64,000 bases of DNA from Bacillus massilioanorexius (lineage in GTDB: Bacteria > Bacillota > Bacilli > Bacillales > DSM-1321): NCBI RefSeq assembly GCF_902374955.1, contig NZ_CABKRX010000083.1, positions 62,001-126,000 on the forward strand. Direction: 5' to 3'. Positions 36,446 to 45,518 of the stretch are shown here, piece after piece. The notes under the pieces were generated by a model. The model searched no databases. It was not told the origin of the DNA and saw nothing but the letters and a program-made list of their open reading frames with translations. The position numbers and the translations under genes were made by a program. How positions within the stretch are numbered: position 1 is the stretch's first letter; each line of letters begins with the position of its first letter.

Positions 36446-38623
36446 TTAATCATAAACCTCTTCTATTTTCTTTTTAACAGGTTGATCAGGTTCCGCTAAA
36501 TGAACAATGAGGTCTTGATCTTTAGATAAAATCGTACCAATTTTGATATTTTGCTTTTTCACATAACCGTTACCAGTAGTATGTAGATTAAGCTCTTCTA
36601 AATCAGCAATTTTCATCACATCTCGTAACGACCAACCGAGTACATTTGGCATTTTAACTTTACCACTTGTTTTTAAGACAATTTTTTCACCTTGAATTAA
36701 TAGTGTATCTGCTGCTGGTGATTGAGCAGTTATTTCCTTACCATCACCTAGCGTAATGACATCGTAACCTAAGTCTTTTAAGTATTGAGCTGTTTCATCT
36801 ACAGCTTCTCCTTGATAATCTTTTATTTTAATGGCTTCTTTCTTTTTCGTTTCTGTAGGTTTAATATTCATATAGTTTAAGCTATTTTTCATAACTGGAT
36901 TAAAGATTTGTGCTAATACTTCAGAAGCCGTTTCATCCTCTGGCAATTCTGGTTGCTGCATAGCCACATACATGATAAGTTCCGGATCTTCTACAGGAGC
37001 CATACCAATGAAAGAAAATAAATAATTTTCTCGACCAGTCAAATATCTACCATTAGGGCCTGGAATTTGAGCCGTCCCTGTTTTACCAGCAACTTTGTAC
37101 CCTTCAATCGCATAATTTTGTCCCGTTCCATGTTCATCTGAAACCACCGTTTCCAAATAACCTCTAACCGTTTTTGCAGTTTCGGCTGAAATAGGCGTCC
37201 CTGCTACTGTCGGTTTTGTTTTTTCAACTACCTTGCCACTAGAATCCTTAATTTCATCAATTACATATGGCTTCATCATTTTTCCATCATTCGCAATGGC
37301 TGAAAAAGCTTGAATTTGTTGAATTGGAGTAATTACGGACCCTTGTCCAAAAGCAGTTGTCGCTTTCTCAATTTTTCTGCTATAGAGAATTTTCCCCCCT
37401 ACTTCATTTGGTAAATCAATACCCGTTGGCTTATCAAAACCAAATTTCGTTAAATACTCTCGAAATTTTTCCTCACCAAGCTGTTCCATAGCAATTTTGA
37501 CAAAAGCAACGTTAGATGATCTTTGTACACCTTGCAGGTATGTTAAAACTTTCCCTGGAGTAATCCCTGTATGGTCACCAATATTACTACCTTGGATATT
37601 CATTCTTTGTGAAACATACGTTGCATTTGGATTGAACACACCTTCTTCAACAGCAGCAGCAAGAGTAAACGACTTCATGGTTGATCCAGGTTCGAAATTC
37701 TCTTCGATCGCCAAATTTTTCCACATCGTATTTAATCCTTCTTTTGTTGTTGGATTAAAAGAAGGGCGTTGACTCATTGCATACACTTCACCCGTTTTAG
37801 GATTCGATACGATAGCAATTAGTTTTTTAGGATTATATTTTTTTTGTACTCTACTTAAAGAATCTTCTAGGAAAGATTGAATCTTTTTATCTAAAGTTAA
37901 AGTAACATTGTCTCCGTCTTCCGGCGGTGTTACTTTCTCTTCTTTATTTGGCAATAAGAAGCCCCATCGATCACTTTCATAATTAATCTTTCCATCAGTA
38001 CCTTTTAAGCGATCATTTAATTTCTTTTCAAGCCCTAGCTTCCCGACCATCGTTACTTTTTTTTCATCTTCATTCCTTTGTTTGTCCGCATATCCAATGA
38101 CATGAGAGGCAAACATTCCATTTGGATAAAAACGCTTTGTATCTCTAGAAAAATTAATTCCTGGAAGGTTCAATTCTTCTATTTGCTTTTTAACCGTATG
38201 TGATATATCTCTTCCGGCAGCACCAAATTCAACCTGAAAGACATTTTCTTTTTGTAACCTTTTTAAAATGTCTTCATAACTCATATCAATATATTTAGAC
38301 AATTTCCTTGCTGTATCTTCTGGATCGACTACATACTTCGGATGGTCATCATCAACTTTAAACGTTTTATCTAAAATCGCAAAGAGTGTATATGAAGAGG
38401 TATCTTCAGCAATAACTTCTCCATTTCGATCTAAAATACTTCCTCTTTTCGACTCTACAGCCTTTTCTTTTAATATTTTTTCCTGTGATTTTGCAGCTAG
38501 TACCTGACCATCTACTTGTCCGGTAATCTGAATATATAATATTCGTCCTGCTAACACAAAAAAGAGCAGGGCGAAAAATACAAAAAGCGCCATTGCTCCT
38601 TTGTTTATATTCAATCTTTTCAT
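36446..38623 (-). CDS. pbpB: Penicillin-binding protein 2B, septal transpeptidase
   Basis: This 725-residue class B PBP cross-links septal peptidoglycan with FtsW. One membrane anchor is at residues 12-30. Transpeptidase motifs are STMK (in EPGSTMKSFTL), SSN (in VQRSSNVAFV) and KTG (in VAGKTGTAQIPG). Two PASTA-like domains fill the C-terminus from about residue 590. I choose ATG at 38623, whose A is the last base of the ftsL stop; a TTG one codon earlier is also possible. An essential division gene. Confidence 0.95.
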   Translation of the reverse strand: MKRLNINKGAMALFVFFALLFFVLAGRILYIQITGQVDGQVLAAKSQEKILKEKAVESKRGSILDRNGEVIAEDTSSYTLFAILDKTFKVDDDHPKYVVDPEDTARKLSKYIDMSYEDILKRLQKENVFQVEFGAAGRDISHTVKKQIEELNLPGINFSRDTKRFYPNGMFASHVIGYADKQRNEDEKKVTMVGKLGLEKKLNDRLKGTDGKINYESDRWGFLLPNKEEKVTPPEDGDNVTLTLDKKIQSFLEDSLSRVQKKYNPKKLIAIVSNPKTGEVYAMSQRPSFNPTTKEGLNTMWKNLAIEENFEPGSTMKSFTLAAAVEEGVFNPNATYVSQRMNIQGSNIGDHTGITPGKVLTYLQGVQRSSNVAFVKIAMEQLGEEKFREYLTKFGFDKPTGIDLPNEVGGKILYSRKIEKATTAFGQGSVITPIQQIQAFSAIANDGKMMKPYVIDEIKDSSGKVVEKTKPTVAGTPISAETAKTVRGYLETVVSDEHGTGQNYAIEGYKVAGKTGTAQIPGPNGRYLTGRENYLFSFIGMAPVEDPELIMYVAMQQPELPEDETASEVLAQIFNPVMKNSLNYMNIKPTETKKKEAIKIKDYQGEAVDETAQYLKDLGYDVITLGDGKEITAQSPAADTLLIQGEKIVLKTSGKVKMPNVLGWSLRDVMKIADLEELNLHTTGNGYVKKQNIKIGTILSKDQDLIVHLAEPDQPVKKKIEEVYD

Positions 38624-38982
38624 CAATCTTGCACAACCTTAACATTGTTTTCATCTAGAGTTAACCCAAGTTTAGAAGCCTTCTCCCATATCCGCTCATA
38701 TCTACTTAATTCACTAACTTGTACATTTAAGTCATTATTTACTTTTACTTGTTCAGTAATAGACTTGTCCAATGTTTGGATTTCTTTGTTTAACACATAT
38801 AAGGAGTATTGATTTGTGATAATCTTTACAGATACCACTGTTAGCAATAAAGCACATACAATGAGCAATATCTTTTCTCCTAACGTGACTTTACCCTTAT
38901 GAACAACAACGGTTTGAACAGTTGTTTGAGGTTGACGATTTTGTTGGTTTTCAGCTGCTATCTTCTTTGCTAACATACTCAA
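38623..38982 (-). CDS. ftsL: Cell division protein FtsL
   Basis: This small bitopic protein (119 residues) has one membrane helix around residues 37-57 and an extracellular coiled coil with heptad leucines. It joins DivIB and DivIC at the septum. TTG is the likely start because GGAGG lies 8 bases before it. A frame reaching 9 codons further up would include this site. FtsL diverges fast, so position between rsmH and pbpB is the main support, along with size and topology. Confidence 0.93.
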   Translation of the reverse strand: MSMLAKKIAAENQQNRQPQTTVQTVVVHKGKVTLGEKILLIVCALLLTVVSVKIITNQYSLYVLNKEIQTLDKSITEQVKVNNDLNVQVSELSRYERIWEKASKLGLTLDENNVKVVQD

Positions 38983-39134
38983 ATTCTTCCCCTCCACATA
39001 TTCAGTCAAATATTTATTCTGTTCTTAATTCGTAAATAACTGAAACCTCTACTAAAAGTTGCTTATTCATTAATAAAACTATATTCGCTTAATAAAAGCT
39101 CTTTATTAGTGTTCCCCTTAGGAATATAGAATCT

Positions 39135-40067
39135 TTACTGTTTCTCTGCCACTCTTAATTTAGCTGATCGAGCTCGGTTATTTGCATCTAATTCTTCTTT
39201 ACTAGGTAATATCGGCTTTCTAGTAATAAGTTTTAATTCCGGCTGAAATTCTTTTGGAATAACAGGTAACCCCGGAGGCATAGGAGGTAATTCACTTTTC
39301 TTCTTAAAGACACTCTTGCAAATACGATCTTCTAAAGAGTGAAACGTAATAACAGATATTCTTCCTCCTTTATTCAGGAGATCTATGCTTTGAAGTAAAG
39401 AATCTTCGAACACCTTTAATTCATCATTTACCGCAATCCGGATGGCTTGAAATACTCGTTTAGCAGGATGTCCACCTGTCCTTCTAGCTGGCGCAGGAAT
39501 ACCTTCTTTAATTAAGTCCACTAACTCATATGTAGTTTCAATCGGCTTGATTTCTCTAGCCGCTTCAATTTTTCTTGCAATTTGTTTAGAAAACTTTTCT
39601 TCACCGTATTGGAAAAAAATTTTTACTAAGTCATTGTAAGACCAAGTATTCACCACATCATAAGCCGATAGAGAGGCATCCTGATTCATTCTCATATCTA
39701 GTGGTGCATCGTGTTGATAACTGAAACCTCTTTCTGGTGTATCAAGTTGTGGAGATGATACACCCAAATCATAAAGAACACCATCAACTTTATGTACCCC
39801 AAGTGCATTTAGCTCTTCTTTAATATTTTTAAAATTGCTTTGAATAAATACAACTTTATCCTTATAAGAAGCAAGCTTTTTTTTAGCATTTTCAATTGCT
39901 ACAATATCTTGATCAAAAGCATATAGCTTTCCATTGTCTGATAACTGAGATAGCAAATACTCACTATGACCTGCTCCACCTAATGTACAATCTACGTACA
40001 CACCATCTTCTTTTATATTTAATCCATCTACCGTTTCTTTCAGCAGAACTGTAACGTGTTTAAACAA
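39135..40067 (-). CDS. rsmH: 16S rRNA (cytosine-1402-N4)-methyltransferase
   Basis: This 310-residue SAM-dependent enzyme (MraW) methylates C1402 of 16S rRNA. The SAM site is YVDCTLGGAGHSEYLL at about residue 25. GVLYDLGVSSPQLDTPERGF is near 95, and ISVITFHSLEDRICK near 230. I prefer the TTG start giving FKHVTVLLKETVDGL, with a GGAG 9 bases upstream, because it matches the family N-terminus. It follows mraZ as in most bacteria. Confidence 0.97.
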   Translation of the reverse strand: MFKHVTVLLKETVDGLNIKEDGVYVDCTLGGAGHSEYLLSQLSDNGKLYAFDQDIVAIENAKKKLASYKDKVVFIQSNFKNIKEELNALGVHKVDGVLYDLGVSSPQLDTPERGFSYQHDAPLDMRMNQDASLSAYDVVNTWSYNDLVKIFFQYGEEKFSKQIARKIEAAREIKPIETTYELVDLIKEGIPAPARRTGGHPAKRVFQAIRIAVNDELKVFEDSLLQSIDLLNKGGRISVITFHSLEDRICKSVFKKKSELPPMPPGLPVIPKEFQPELKLITRKPILPSKEELDANNRARSAKLRVAEKQ

Positions 40068-40135
40068 AACTTCCAACTCCAATCGATCTTCAAATATGCT
40101 GTTACTTCTTCTTGTTTGTCCAATGGTGAGACATT

Positions 40136-40567
40136 TTAAATATCAAATCCAACCATATTTTCAGCAATATCAGCAAAAGAATCCTCTGATTCTGAAAAAT
40201 ATTCTTCCCATTGTTTTTTACTCCAAATCTCTATTCGATTGGATACTCCTAAAATTACGCATTCCTTTTCAAGCTTTGCATAGTTCACTAATGGGGAAGA
40301 TATATTTATTCTTCCTTGTTTATCAAGTTCACATTCAGAAGCTCCTGAAAAGAAAAAACGTGTAAATGCTCGTGCATCTTTTTTAGTAAGTGGTAGTGTT
40401 TTTAGTTTTTCTTCAATTTGTTGCCATTCATCCATGGAGTAACCAAATAAGCATTGATCTAGACCGCGAGTAATTATAAATACCTCACCAAGAGCATCCC
40501 TAAACTTCGCAGGAATGATAAGTCGACCTTTATTATCAATGTTATGATGATATTCACCCATGAACAT
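40136..40567 (-). CDS. mraZ: Transcriptional regulator MraZ
   Basis: This 143-residue protein has two AbrB-like SpoVT domains with duplicated DKxGR motifs (NIDNKGRLIIPAKFR and ELDKQGRINISSPL). MraZ binds direct repeats in its own promoter and tunes the division cluster. The start MFMGEYHHNIDNKGR matches the family and gives the usual length; a longer frame upstream would read through the operator. The TGGGG ribosome site is itself part of a MraZ box. Confidence 0.96.
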   Translation of the reverse strand: MFMGEYHHNIDNKGRLIIPAKFRDALGEVFIITRGLDQCLFGYSMDEWQQIEEKLKTLPLTKKDARAFTRFFFSGASECELDKQGRINISSPLVNYAKLEKECVILGVSNRIEIWSKKQWEEYFSESEDSFADIAENMVGFDI

Positions 40568-40575
40568 GGTCACTA

Positions 40576-40622
40576 CCCCACTTTCTATTTTAAATTTACC
40601 ACATCCCCCCACTTTTCTCCAC
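40576..40622 (-). promoter_or_regulatory. MraZ operator upstream of mraZ
   Basis: Direct repeats on the minus strand are GTGGAG (40622-40617), GTGGGG (40612-40607) and GTGGTA (40602-40597), each 4 bases apart, giving a 10-base period. A fourth, GTGGGG (40581-40576), lies two turns further and overlaps the mraZ ribosome site. MraZ is known to bind such GTGG repeats, so autoregulation is likely. Confidence 0.8.
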
Positions 40623-40791
40623 TTAATTTTAGTATTCTTTTTCCAATTCCAAATTCCTTCACACAAATTTCAAGAAGTTTCGCGTCCTTCAGCATCAACA
40701 TACATTTAATGAATAACATTGTTGTTGCTGCAAGTGATTTTTTAGCGAATATCCACTAAACTTCTCAGCATTTGTTTGAAATTTCACTTAC

Positions 40792-40830
40792 ACAAAAAAA
40801 CTCTTTTCACAAAAAATTGCGAAAAGAGCT
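40792..40830 (-). terminator. Terminator after murB
   Basis: CTCTTTTC (40801-40808) pairs with GAAAAGAG (40821-40828), and seven T residues follow on the minus strand. It isolates murB from the mraZ promoter. Confidence 0.85.
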
Positions 40831-40839
40831 TTTTCCTTT

Positions 40840-41754
40840 TTATTTGTCTTCACCTATAATTTTTACTTCTGTTTCTAAATCCACGTTAAACTTTTCTTTT
40901 ACTGTTTTTTGAACATGCTTGATTAATTCGATATAATCACTAGCTGTTCCTTGATTCACATTAACCATAAATCCAGCATGCTTTGTAGATACTTGAACTC
41001 CACCTATTTGTACACCTTGAAGCTCACTATCTTGAATAAGCTTACCAGCAAAATGACCTGGAGGGCGTTTAAACACGCTTCCACAAGAAGGATATTCTAA
41101 TGGTTGCTTTGACTCTCGTAAAAATGTGAGCTCATCCATTTTCTTTTTAATTTCTGTAGCATCACCTTTTTCACAAGCAAAGGTAGCTTCAAGAACACAA
41201 TAATTTTTTTTAGCAAAGGCACTTGAACGATATCCAAAATCAAAATCTGCTTGAGTAAGAGTTAATAATTCCCCTTCCTCATTTAACACAACAGCAGATT
41301 GCAATACATCTTTTACTTCTCCACCATATGCACCTGCATTCATGAATAGTGCCCCACCAGTTGTACCTGGAATTCCACAAGCGAACTCTAAGCCAGTAAG
41401 ACAATATTCTAAAGCCGTTTTTGATACATCAATAATTGTCGAACCACTTTGAGCAATGATTAGGTTATCTTCTACGGTTATGTTGTTTAGTTTAGTAAGA
41501 ATAATAACAATTCCTCTAATACCGCCATCTTTAATAATTAAGTTCGAACCATTCCCTAAAATGGTAACTGGAATCTTTTGTTCTTTAGCGAATGCCAATG
41601 TTTTTTCTACTTCAACATATGAAACAGGGAAAACAAGAATATCCGCATGACCACCCGTTTTCGTAAACGTATACTTTTTCAAAGGTTCATTTGTTTTTAC
41701 ATTCTTTTCAGGTAAAAAGCTTATTAATTCATTATATATGTGTAAATTCTCCAC
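40840..41754 (-). CDS. murB: UDP-N-acetylenolpyruvoylglucosamine reductase
   Basis: This 304-residue FAD enzyme makes UDP-MurNAc. The FAD-binding fold shows TKTGGHADILVFP, ILGNGSNLIIKDGGI and LEFACGIPGTTGGALFMNAGAYGG. The catalytic Ser lies in YPSCGSVFKRP near residue 225, and a C-terminal Glu in ETEVKIIG. Length and domain form are those of the Bacillus (type II) enzyme. The start is GTG with AGAGGAAT. In B. subtilis murB is between murG and divIB; here it stands alone upstream of mraZ with its own terminator. Confidence 0.97.
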   Translation of the reverse strand: MENLHIYNELISFLPEKNVKTNEPLKKYTFTKTGGHADILVFPVSYVEVEKTLAFAKEQKIPVTILGNGSNLIIKDGGIRGIVIILTKLNNITVEDNLIIAQSGSTIIDVSKTALEYCLTGLEFACGIPGTTGGALFMNAGAYGGEVKDVLQSAVVLNEEGELLTLTQADFDFGYRSSAFAKKNYCVLEATFACEKGDATEIKKKMDELTFLRESKQPLEYPSCGSVFKRPPGHFAGKLIQDSELQGVQIGGVQVSTKHAGFMVNVNQGTASDYIELIKHVQKTVKEKFNVDLETEVKIIGEDK

Positions 41755-41954
41755 TTGCTATTCCTCTTTTTTATAGATTTCAATTCGTTATATTGATTAA
41801 GCTTGTTAACAATACAAAACAAAATTTCCATTCATACTTTTACTATTGTAACAATTTCTTATATGTTGAGACAATTAATTATATAAATTCCCATAAAGTT
41901 CATAGAAAACTTTAGCTCTAAAAACATCATATTAGCATACGTATGAACTGAAAC

Positions 41955-41993
41955 ACAAAAAAAGAACAAGACTATAAAAGCTCTTGTTCTTTT
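41955..41993 (-). terminator. Terminator after bshC
   Basis: AAAAGAACAAG pairs with CTTGTTCTTTT and T residues follow on the minus strand. It lies about 250 bases beyond bshC because repeat R3 sits between them. Confidence 0.8.
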
Positions 41994-42002
41994 CAATAGT
42001 GT

Positions 42003-42232
42003 TTTTCTCATACTTTGCTGCTTATGGACAGATTAGTGAATATTAGTTGATTTGATAATGCTCGCTTTCCACAAAGCGGGAGGTGAACATCCTCTCGGCA
42101 CAAAAGTGCCTGCGGAGAATCTTACCTGTCCCACTGCTTCCTCAGATGGAGTCTCACACCCTTAGTTCCCATCGATCTTTTATGCAGATTTTATTCACTG
42201 AACTTATATCTTTTAGAAATCAACTTTTCAAA
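42003..42232 (-). repeat. Dispersed intergenic repeat, full-length copy R3
   Basis: This is the longest copy of the family (about 230 bases). On the plus strand it begins near CATACTTTGCTGC, passes through GCTCGCTTTCCACAAAGCGG, CTCTCGGCACAAAAGTGCC, TTACCTGTCCCACTGCTTCC and GGAGTCTCACACC, and ends at TTTTAGAAATCAAC. The two ends equal the ends of R7. The centre, missing from the shorter copies, resembles GC-rich intergenic repeats I recall from several Bacillaceae genomes. It forms several short hairpins. Confidence 0.75.
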
Positions 42233-42239
42233 ATGAAAG

Positions 42240-43868
42240 CTACATCACTACTATTTTGTGAAAATTGTTACTCTCAAAATTTAAAGCCATTAAATCATCA
42301 ATAAAATGTAGACCATATTTATTTACAAAGTAATAAATATTGATAAGTCTTTCTTGTGGTCCTCCGTTTGGACGTAAGGCGTTTTCAATACGCATGAACG
42401 CTTGTAAAGTTTGAGTATGATTTTTCTCGATACTTTGTTGAATTTTTTTATATAAAAACTGTATTTGATTTTCGATAATTTCAGCATTTTTTTTCAGCAG
42501 TGGTTCTAAACCACGGTCTACACTAAGTGCTGATTGTGAAAGTAATTGATGGCTTTCCTTAAACTGTTTCTGCATATTTTCATAAAGCAGAATCATTTGT
42601 GGATCTTCAACTGTCGCAATAAAACGATTACGTGCTTCGGAAGTTCCAGCCACTAATGCTTCATAGATATCCATATCAACATCTAATAAGTCTTTTTTAA
42701 TTTTTGGTTCGAGTATGGTAATATTCATTCTCGGCACAATCGGAGGTAATTTCATCTCTAATAATTCAAACGCTTTTTTTAGCTCTGCCCAATAAGCAAT
42801 CTCCCCAGGCCCAGAGATAAATCCTAACACTGGAAATAAATACTCTTGCATCATTGGTCTTGTCACAACATTATTACTTAATTTCCATGGCTCATTTCGG
42901 GCGATATTAAGCAATTCATCTTTCGTAAAATGAATAGATGAATTTTTCCCACAAAATAATTGACGGTTATTATCATATTCTAACAATACTCGTTCTTCAT
43001 TGTCGTAATAGAATAGGTTCGCATTCTGATTATCCATTGCAATAACCGTATTATAGCCATTTTCCATAATAAATGTTTGCTGTGATCTAACAGCTTCATT
43101 AATTTCAGAATGACGCGTAATCAATGTTTCAAAAAACTCACCTTGAAGTCTTCTAAAATTTTGATCCGCTGAATCAATTAAGAGTAATCCATATTTATTA
43201 AAAAGCTCATTTATAATGAATGAGAAAAAATCAGTGAAGTTGCTTGAGCGTTTACTATAATCTTTTAACTCATGATATAGTTCTTTTGTATACGCCGTTT
43301 CTTCAAAACTTGAAAACACTTCTTCTAACCATTTATCGAAGCTTCCTTCTTCTAGTGGAGTATCTGAAATATTCGCTTTCGTTTGAACTGTACTTCCATA
43401 TGTCTTTTTCTCAAAATGGCCTTCTTTTTCAACAAATACATGATTTACTTCATCTAAATCATGATCTTCTCCAGCAATCCAAAAAACAGGTATTACTGGT
43501 TTATTTAATAATTCCTCTTGTTGCTTAGCAAGTTTAATTATTGAAATGACTTTATGAATGGTATACGTCGGTCCTGTTAATAAGCCCGCCTGCTGTCCTC
43601 CAATAACAACTACTGAATCATGCTGTTGCAAACGTTCAAGATTATTTCGTACTTCTGTAGAAATACCAAACTTTCTTATATAATTTTCTATTGCTTGGGC
43701 TAGTTTCTCTCTATTAAAAGATTGCTTCATCACATCATTATATCTATGATTGTACATATTTACTTCTTTTAGATCATAATGAAAGTATGTATTCGCATGC
43801 GAAAGATCTTTCAAATAATTTGAAGCAAATTTATTGATAGATGGCAATACAATTTCCTTTATTTCCAT
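42240..43868 (-). CDS. bshC: Bacillithiol biosynthesis cysteine-adding enzyme BshC
   Basis: This 542-residue enzyme adds cysteine to GlcN-malate, the last step of bacillithiol synthesis. A Rossmann-like core holds VVIGGQQAGLLTGPTYTIHK near residue 87 and PVFWIAGEDHDLDEVNH near 130. A coiled-coil C-terminal domain follows. The start MEIKEIVLPS has GGAAAGGAAG upstream; a frame 8 codons longer is less likely. Length is as in B. subtilis (539). It sits between the DUF3397 gene and mraZ, the usual yllA place. Confidence 0.95.
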   Translation of the reverse strand: MEIKEIVLPSINKFASNYLKDLSHANTYFHYDLKEVNMYNHRYNDVMKQSFNREKLAQAIENYIRKFGISTEVRNNLERLQQHDSVVVIGGQQAGLLTGPTYTIHKVISIIKLAKQQEELLNKPVIPVFWIAGEDHDLDEVNHVFVEKEGHFEKKTYGSTVQTKANISDTPLEEGSFDKWLEEVFSSFEETAYTKELYHELKDYSKRSSNFTDFFSFIINELFNKYGLLLIDSADQNFRRLQGEFFETLITRHSEINEAVRSQQTFIMENGYNTVIAMDNQNANLFYYDNEERVLLEYDNNRQLFCGKNSSIHFTKDELLNIARNEPWKLSNNVVTRPMMQEYLFPVLGFISGPGEIAYWAELKKAFELLEMKLPPIVPRMNITILEPKIKKDLLDVDMDIYEALVAGTSEARNRFIATVEDPQMILLYENMQKQFKESHQLLSQSALSVDRGLEPLLKKNAEIIENQIQFLYKKIQQSIEKNHTQTLQAFMRIENALRPNGGPQERLINIYYFVNKYGLHFIDDLMALNFESNNFHKIVVM

Positions 43869-43989
43869 CACAGGACTTCCTTTCCAGAACATCTCTTACA
43901 TCTCGTTAAAGTATATCATCACACTATATAAAAACAAAAAAATCAGCCCACACCCTAAATAGAATCGATTAGATGTGAAGCGATTTATT

Positions 43990-44376
43990 TTAGAATATGT
44001 TTAAAACGCTTTTAAATATTCCATAAAACACCAAACCGAAGTAAATAAAAATAAATACTAAGGCATTAAGCCGCCATGCTCCTGTTAAAACCTTCGAAAA
44101 CACTATCTCTTCTTTATATTTTCTATGTACGATTACGACGGTCATCGAAATCAGTATCATCACTAATAAAATCATCCATAATAATGAGATATTCCATATA
44201 GTTTGTATTAAAAAATGCACAGATATAATAAAAAGAAGAGTAGAACTATTCATAGCAAAATTAACTGCTTTTCGATGATTTTTTGTAATCTGTTTTGTCG
44301 CAACAAAAATGAGAACATATGCAATAATTGGGATTGTAATTAAGGTAGCAATAATCCACGACAAGACAACATCCAT
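43990..44376 (-). CDS. DUF3397-type membrane protein
   Basis: This 128-residue protein has four predicted membrane segments (about residues 5-27, 43-60, 63-84 and 101-124) and short basic loops. I recognise it as like the DUF3397 family of Bacillus proteins, whose function is unknown. The start has a GGAAGGAG site. It starts one base before panE ends and probably shares its message. Confidence 0.7.
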   Translation of the reverse strand: MDVVLSWIIATLITIPIIAYVLIFVATKQITKNHRKAVNFAMNSSTLLFIISVHFLIQTIWNISLLWMILLVMILISMTVVIVHRKYKEEIVFSKVLTGAWRLNALVFIFIYFGLVFYGIFKSVLNIF

Positions 44377-45267
44377 TTACTTCTCCTTCCCTTGAAGCTC
44401 CTTCCCTTTGACCATTAAATACAAATTTTCAGAGATCGGGGTATTCAACTGTTTTTTCTTTGCTAAATCAAGTATATATCCTAAAATGGCATCGATCTCT
44501 GTCGGACGATTTTCCTCTAAATCTCGAAGCATAGATGATCGATTTTTTGATGTTTTCTTACAAACTTCTTCCACATACAATAAGATTTCCGATTTATTTT
44601 CAAACTGTAAAACTTCGGATAGTTCATTGAAATATGTATGAAATAGTTTTTTATAAAACATGTTGTCTAGCAAGGAACCATTCGTTACACCTAAAATAGC
44701 AGTTAATGGATTAATAACTGCATTAACAATTAATTTTTCAGACAACATTTTATAATAATCTTCCTCAAATATAACTGGAAACGAAGGAATATCCGCTAAA
44801 TATTGGATTGAAACAAGATTGCCCATGTATGATGCTACTTTCAACACACCATCCCCAGTATGAACAACTGTGCAAGAATCTTTTTTTAAAGCACCATGCT
44901 CTACTATGCCAAGATAAACTTCGTTTCTTTTTGTAAGAGACTCTATATAAGATAAATGTCTCATGCCATTTTGTATAAAAAGCAAGCGACAGTCCACATT
45001 CTCTAAACTCGGAATAATCTGATTCAGATGATATTGCTTGACAGCAACAACTATTAAATCTTGTTCTCCTAACGAATCATGAGGAAATACAACCCCAGAG
45101 ACATCACTCTGGATACAATGATGATTCTTCACAAGTGATAAACCATTATGAGATAAATCTTTCGCTTGCTTTTCAGTCCTTGTATAGATTGTTACAGTAT
45201 GTTCTTTTGCAAAATAGGAGCTAAGTAACAGGCCAATTGCTCCACCACCAATAACACCAATTTTCAT
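44377..45267 (-). CDS. panE: 2-dehydropantoate 2-reductase
   Basis: This 296-residue NADPH enzyme reduces ketopantoate to pantoate in CoA synthesis. The Rossmann motif GVIGGGAIGLLLSSYF is at residues 4-19. The catalytic Lys region is in DDYYKMLSEKLIVNAVINPL near residue 170, which fits the family KL(x)NxxxNPL pattern. I choose the ATG over a TTG one codon earlier. It corresponds to ylbQ by position. The gene is divergent from ylbP, which lies upstream. Confidence 0.93.
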   Translation of the reverse strand: MKIGVIGGGAIGLLLSSYFAKEHTVTIYTRTEKQAKDLSHNGLSLVKNHHCIQSDVSGVVFPHDSLGEQDLIVVAVKQYHLNQIIPSLENVDCRLLFIQNGMRHLSYIESLTKRNEVYLGIVEHGALKKDSCTVVHTGDGVLKVASYMGNLVSIQYLADIPSFPVIFEEDYYKMLSEKLIVNAVINPLTAILGVTNGSLLDNMFYKKLFHTYFNELSEVLQFENKSEILLYVEEVCKKTSKNRSSMLRDLEENRPTEIDAILGYILDLAKKKQLNTPISENLYLMVKGKELQGKEK

Positions 45268-45518
45268 CAAAATCCCTCATTTACTTGTTGTATCGTTATT
45301 TTAACAAAAATGCGAATGTTGTGGAATAGAACAATTATGTCCATCGAAATTATTATGATCATCCCGATGACATTAAAGAAGTATTTTCCATCTCCATGGT
45401 ATATAATAGTATTGAAGTTAAATAGATGAATACTTCAAGATAAGGATGTTGCAACATATAGAGAGCAACTACAAAAAAGTTAGGGGACTTTTTTAAACAC
45501 GAGCAAAGGGGAGTAAAT

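Noticed and set aside
41959..42232. Riboswitch-like region upstream of murB
   Set aside because: It is on the downstream side of bshC and is explained by the bshC terminator plus repeat R3.
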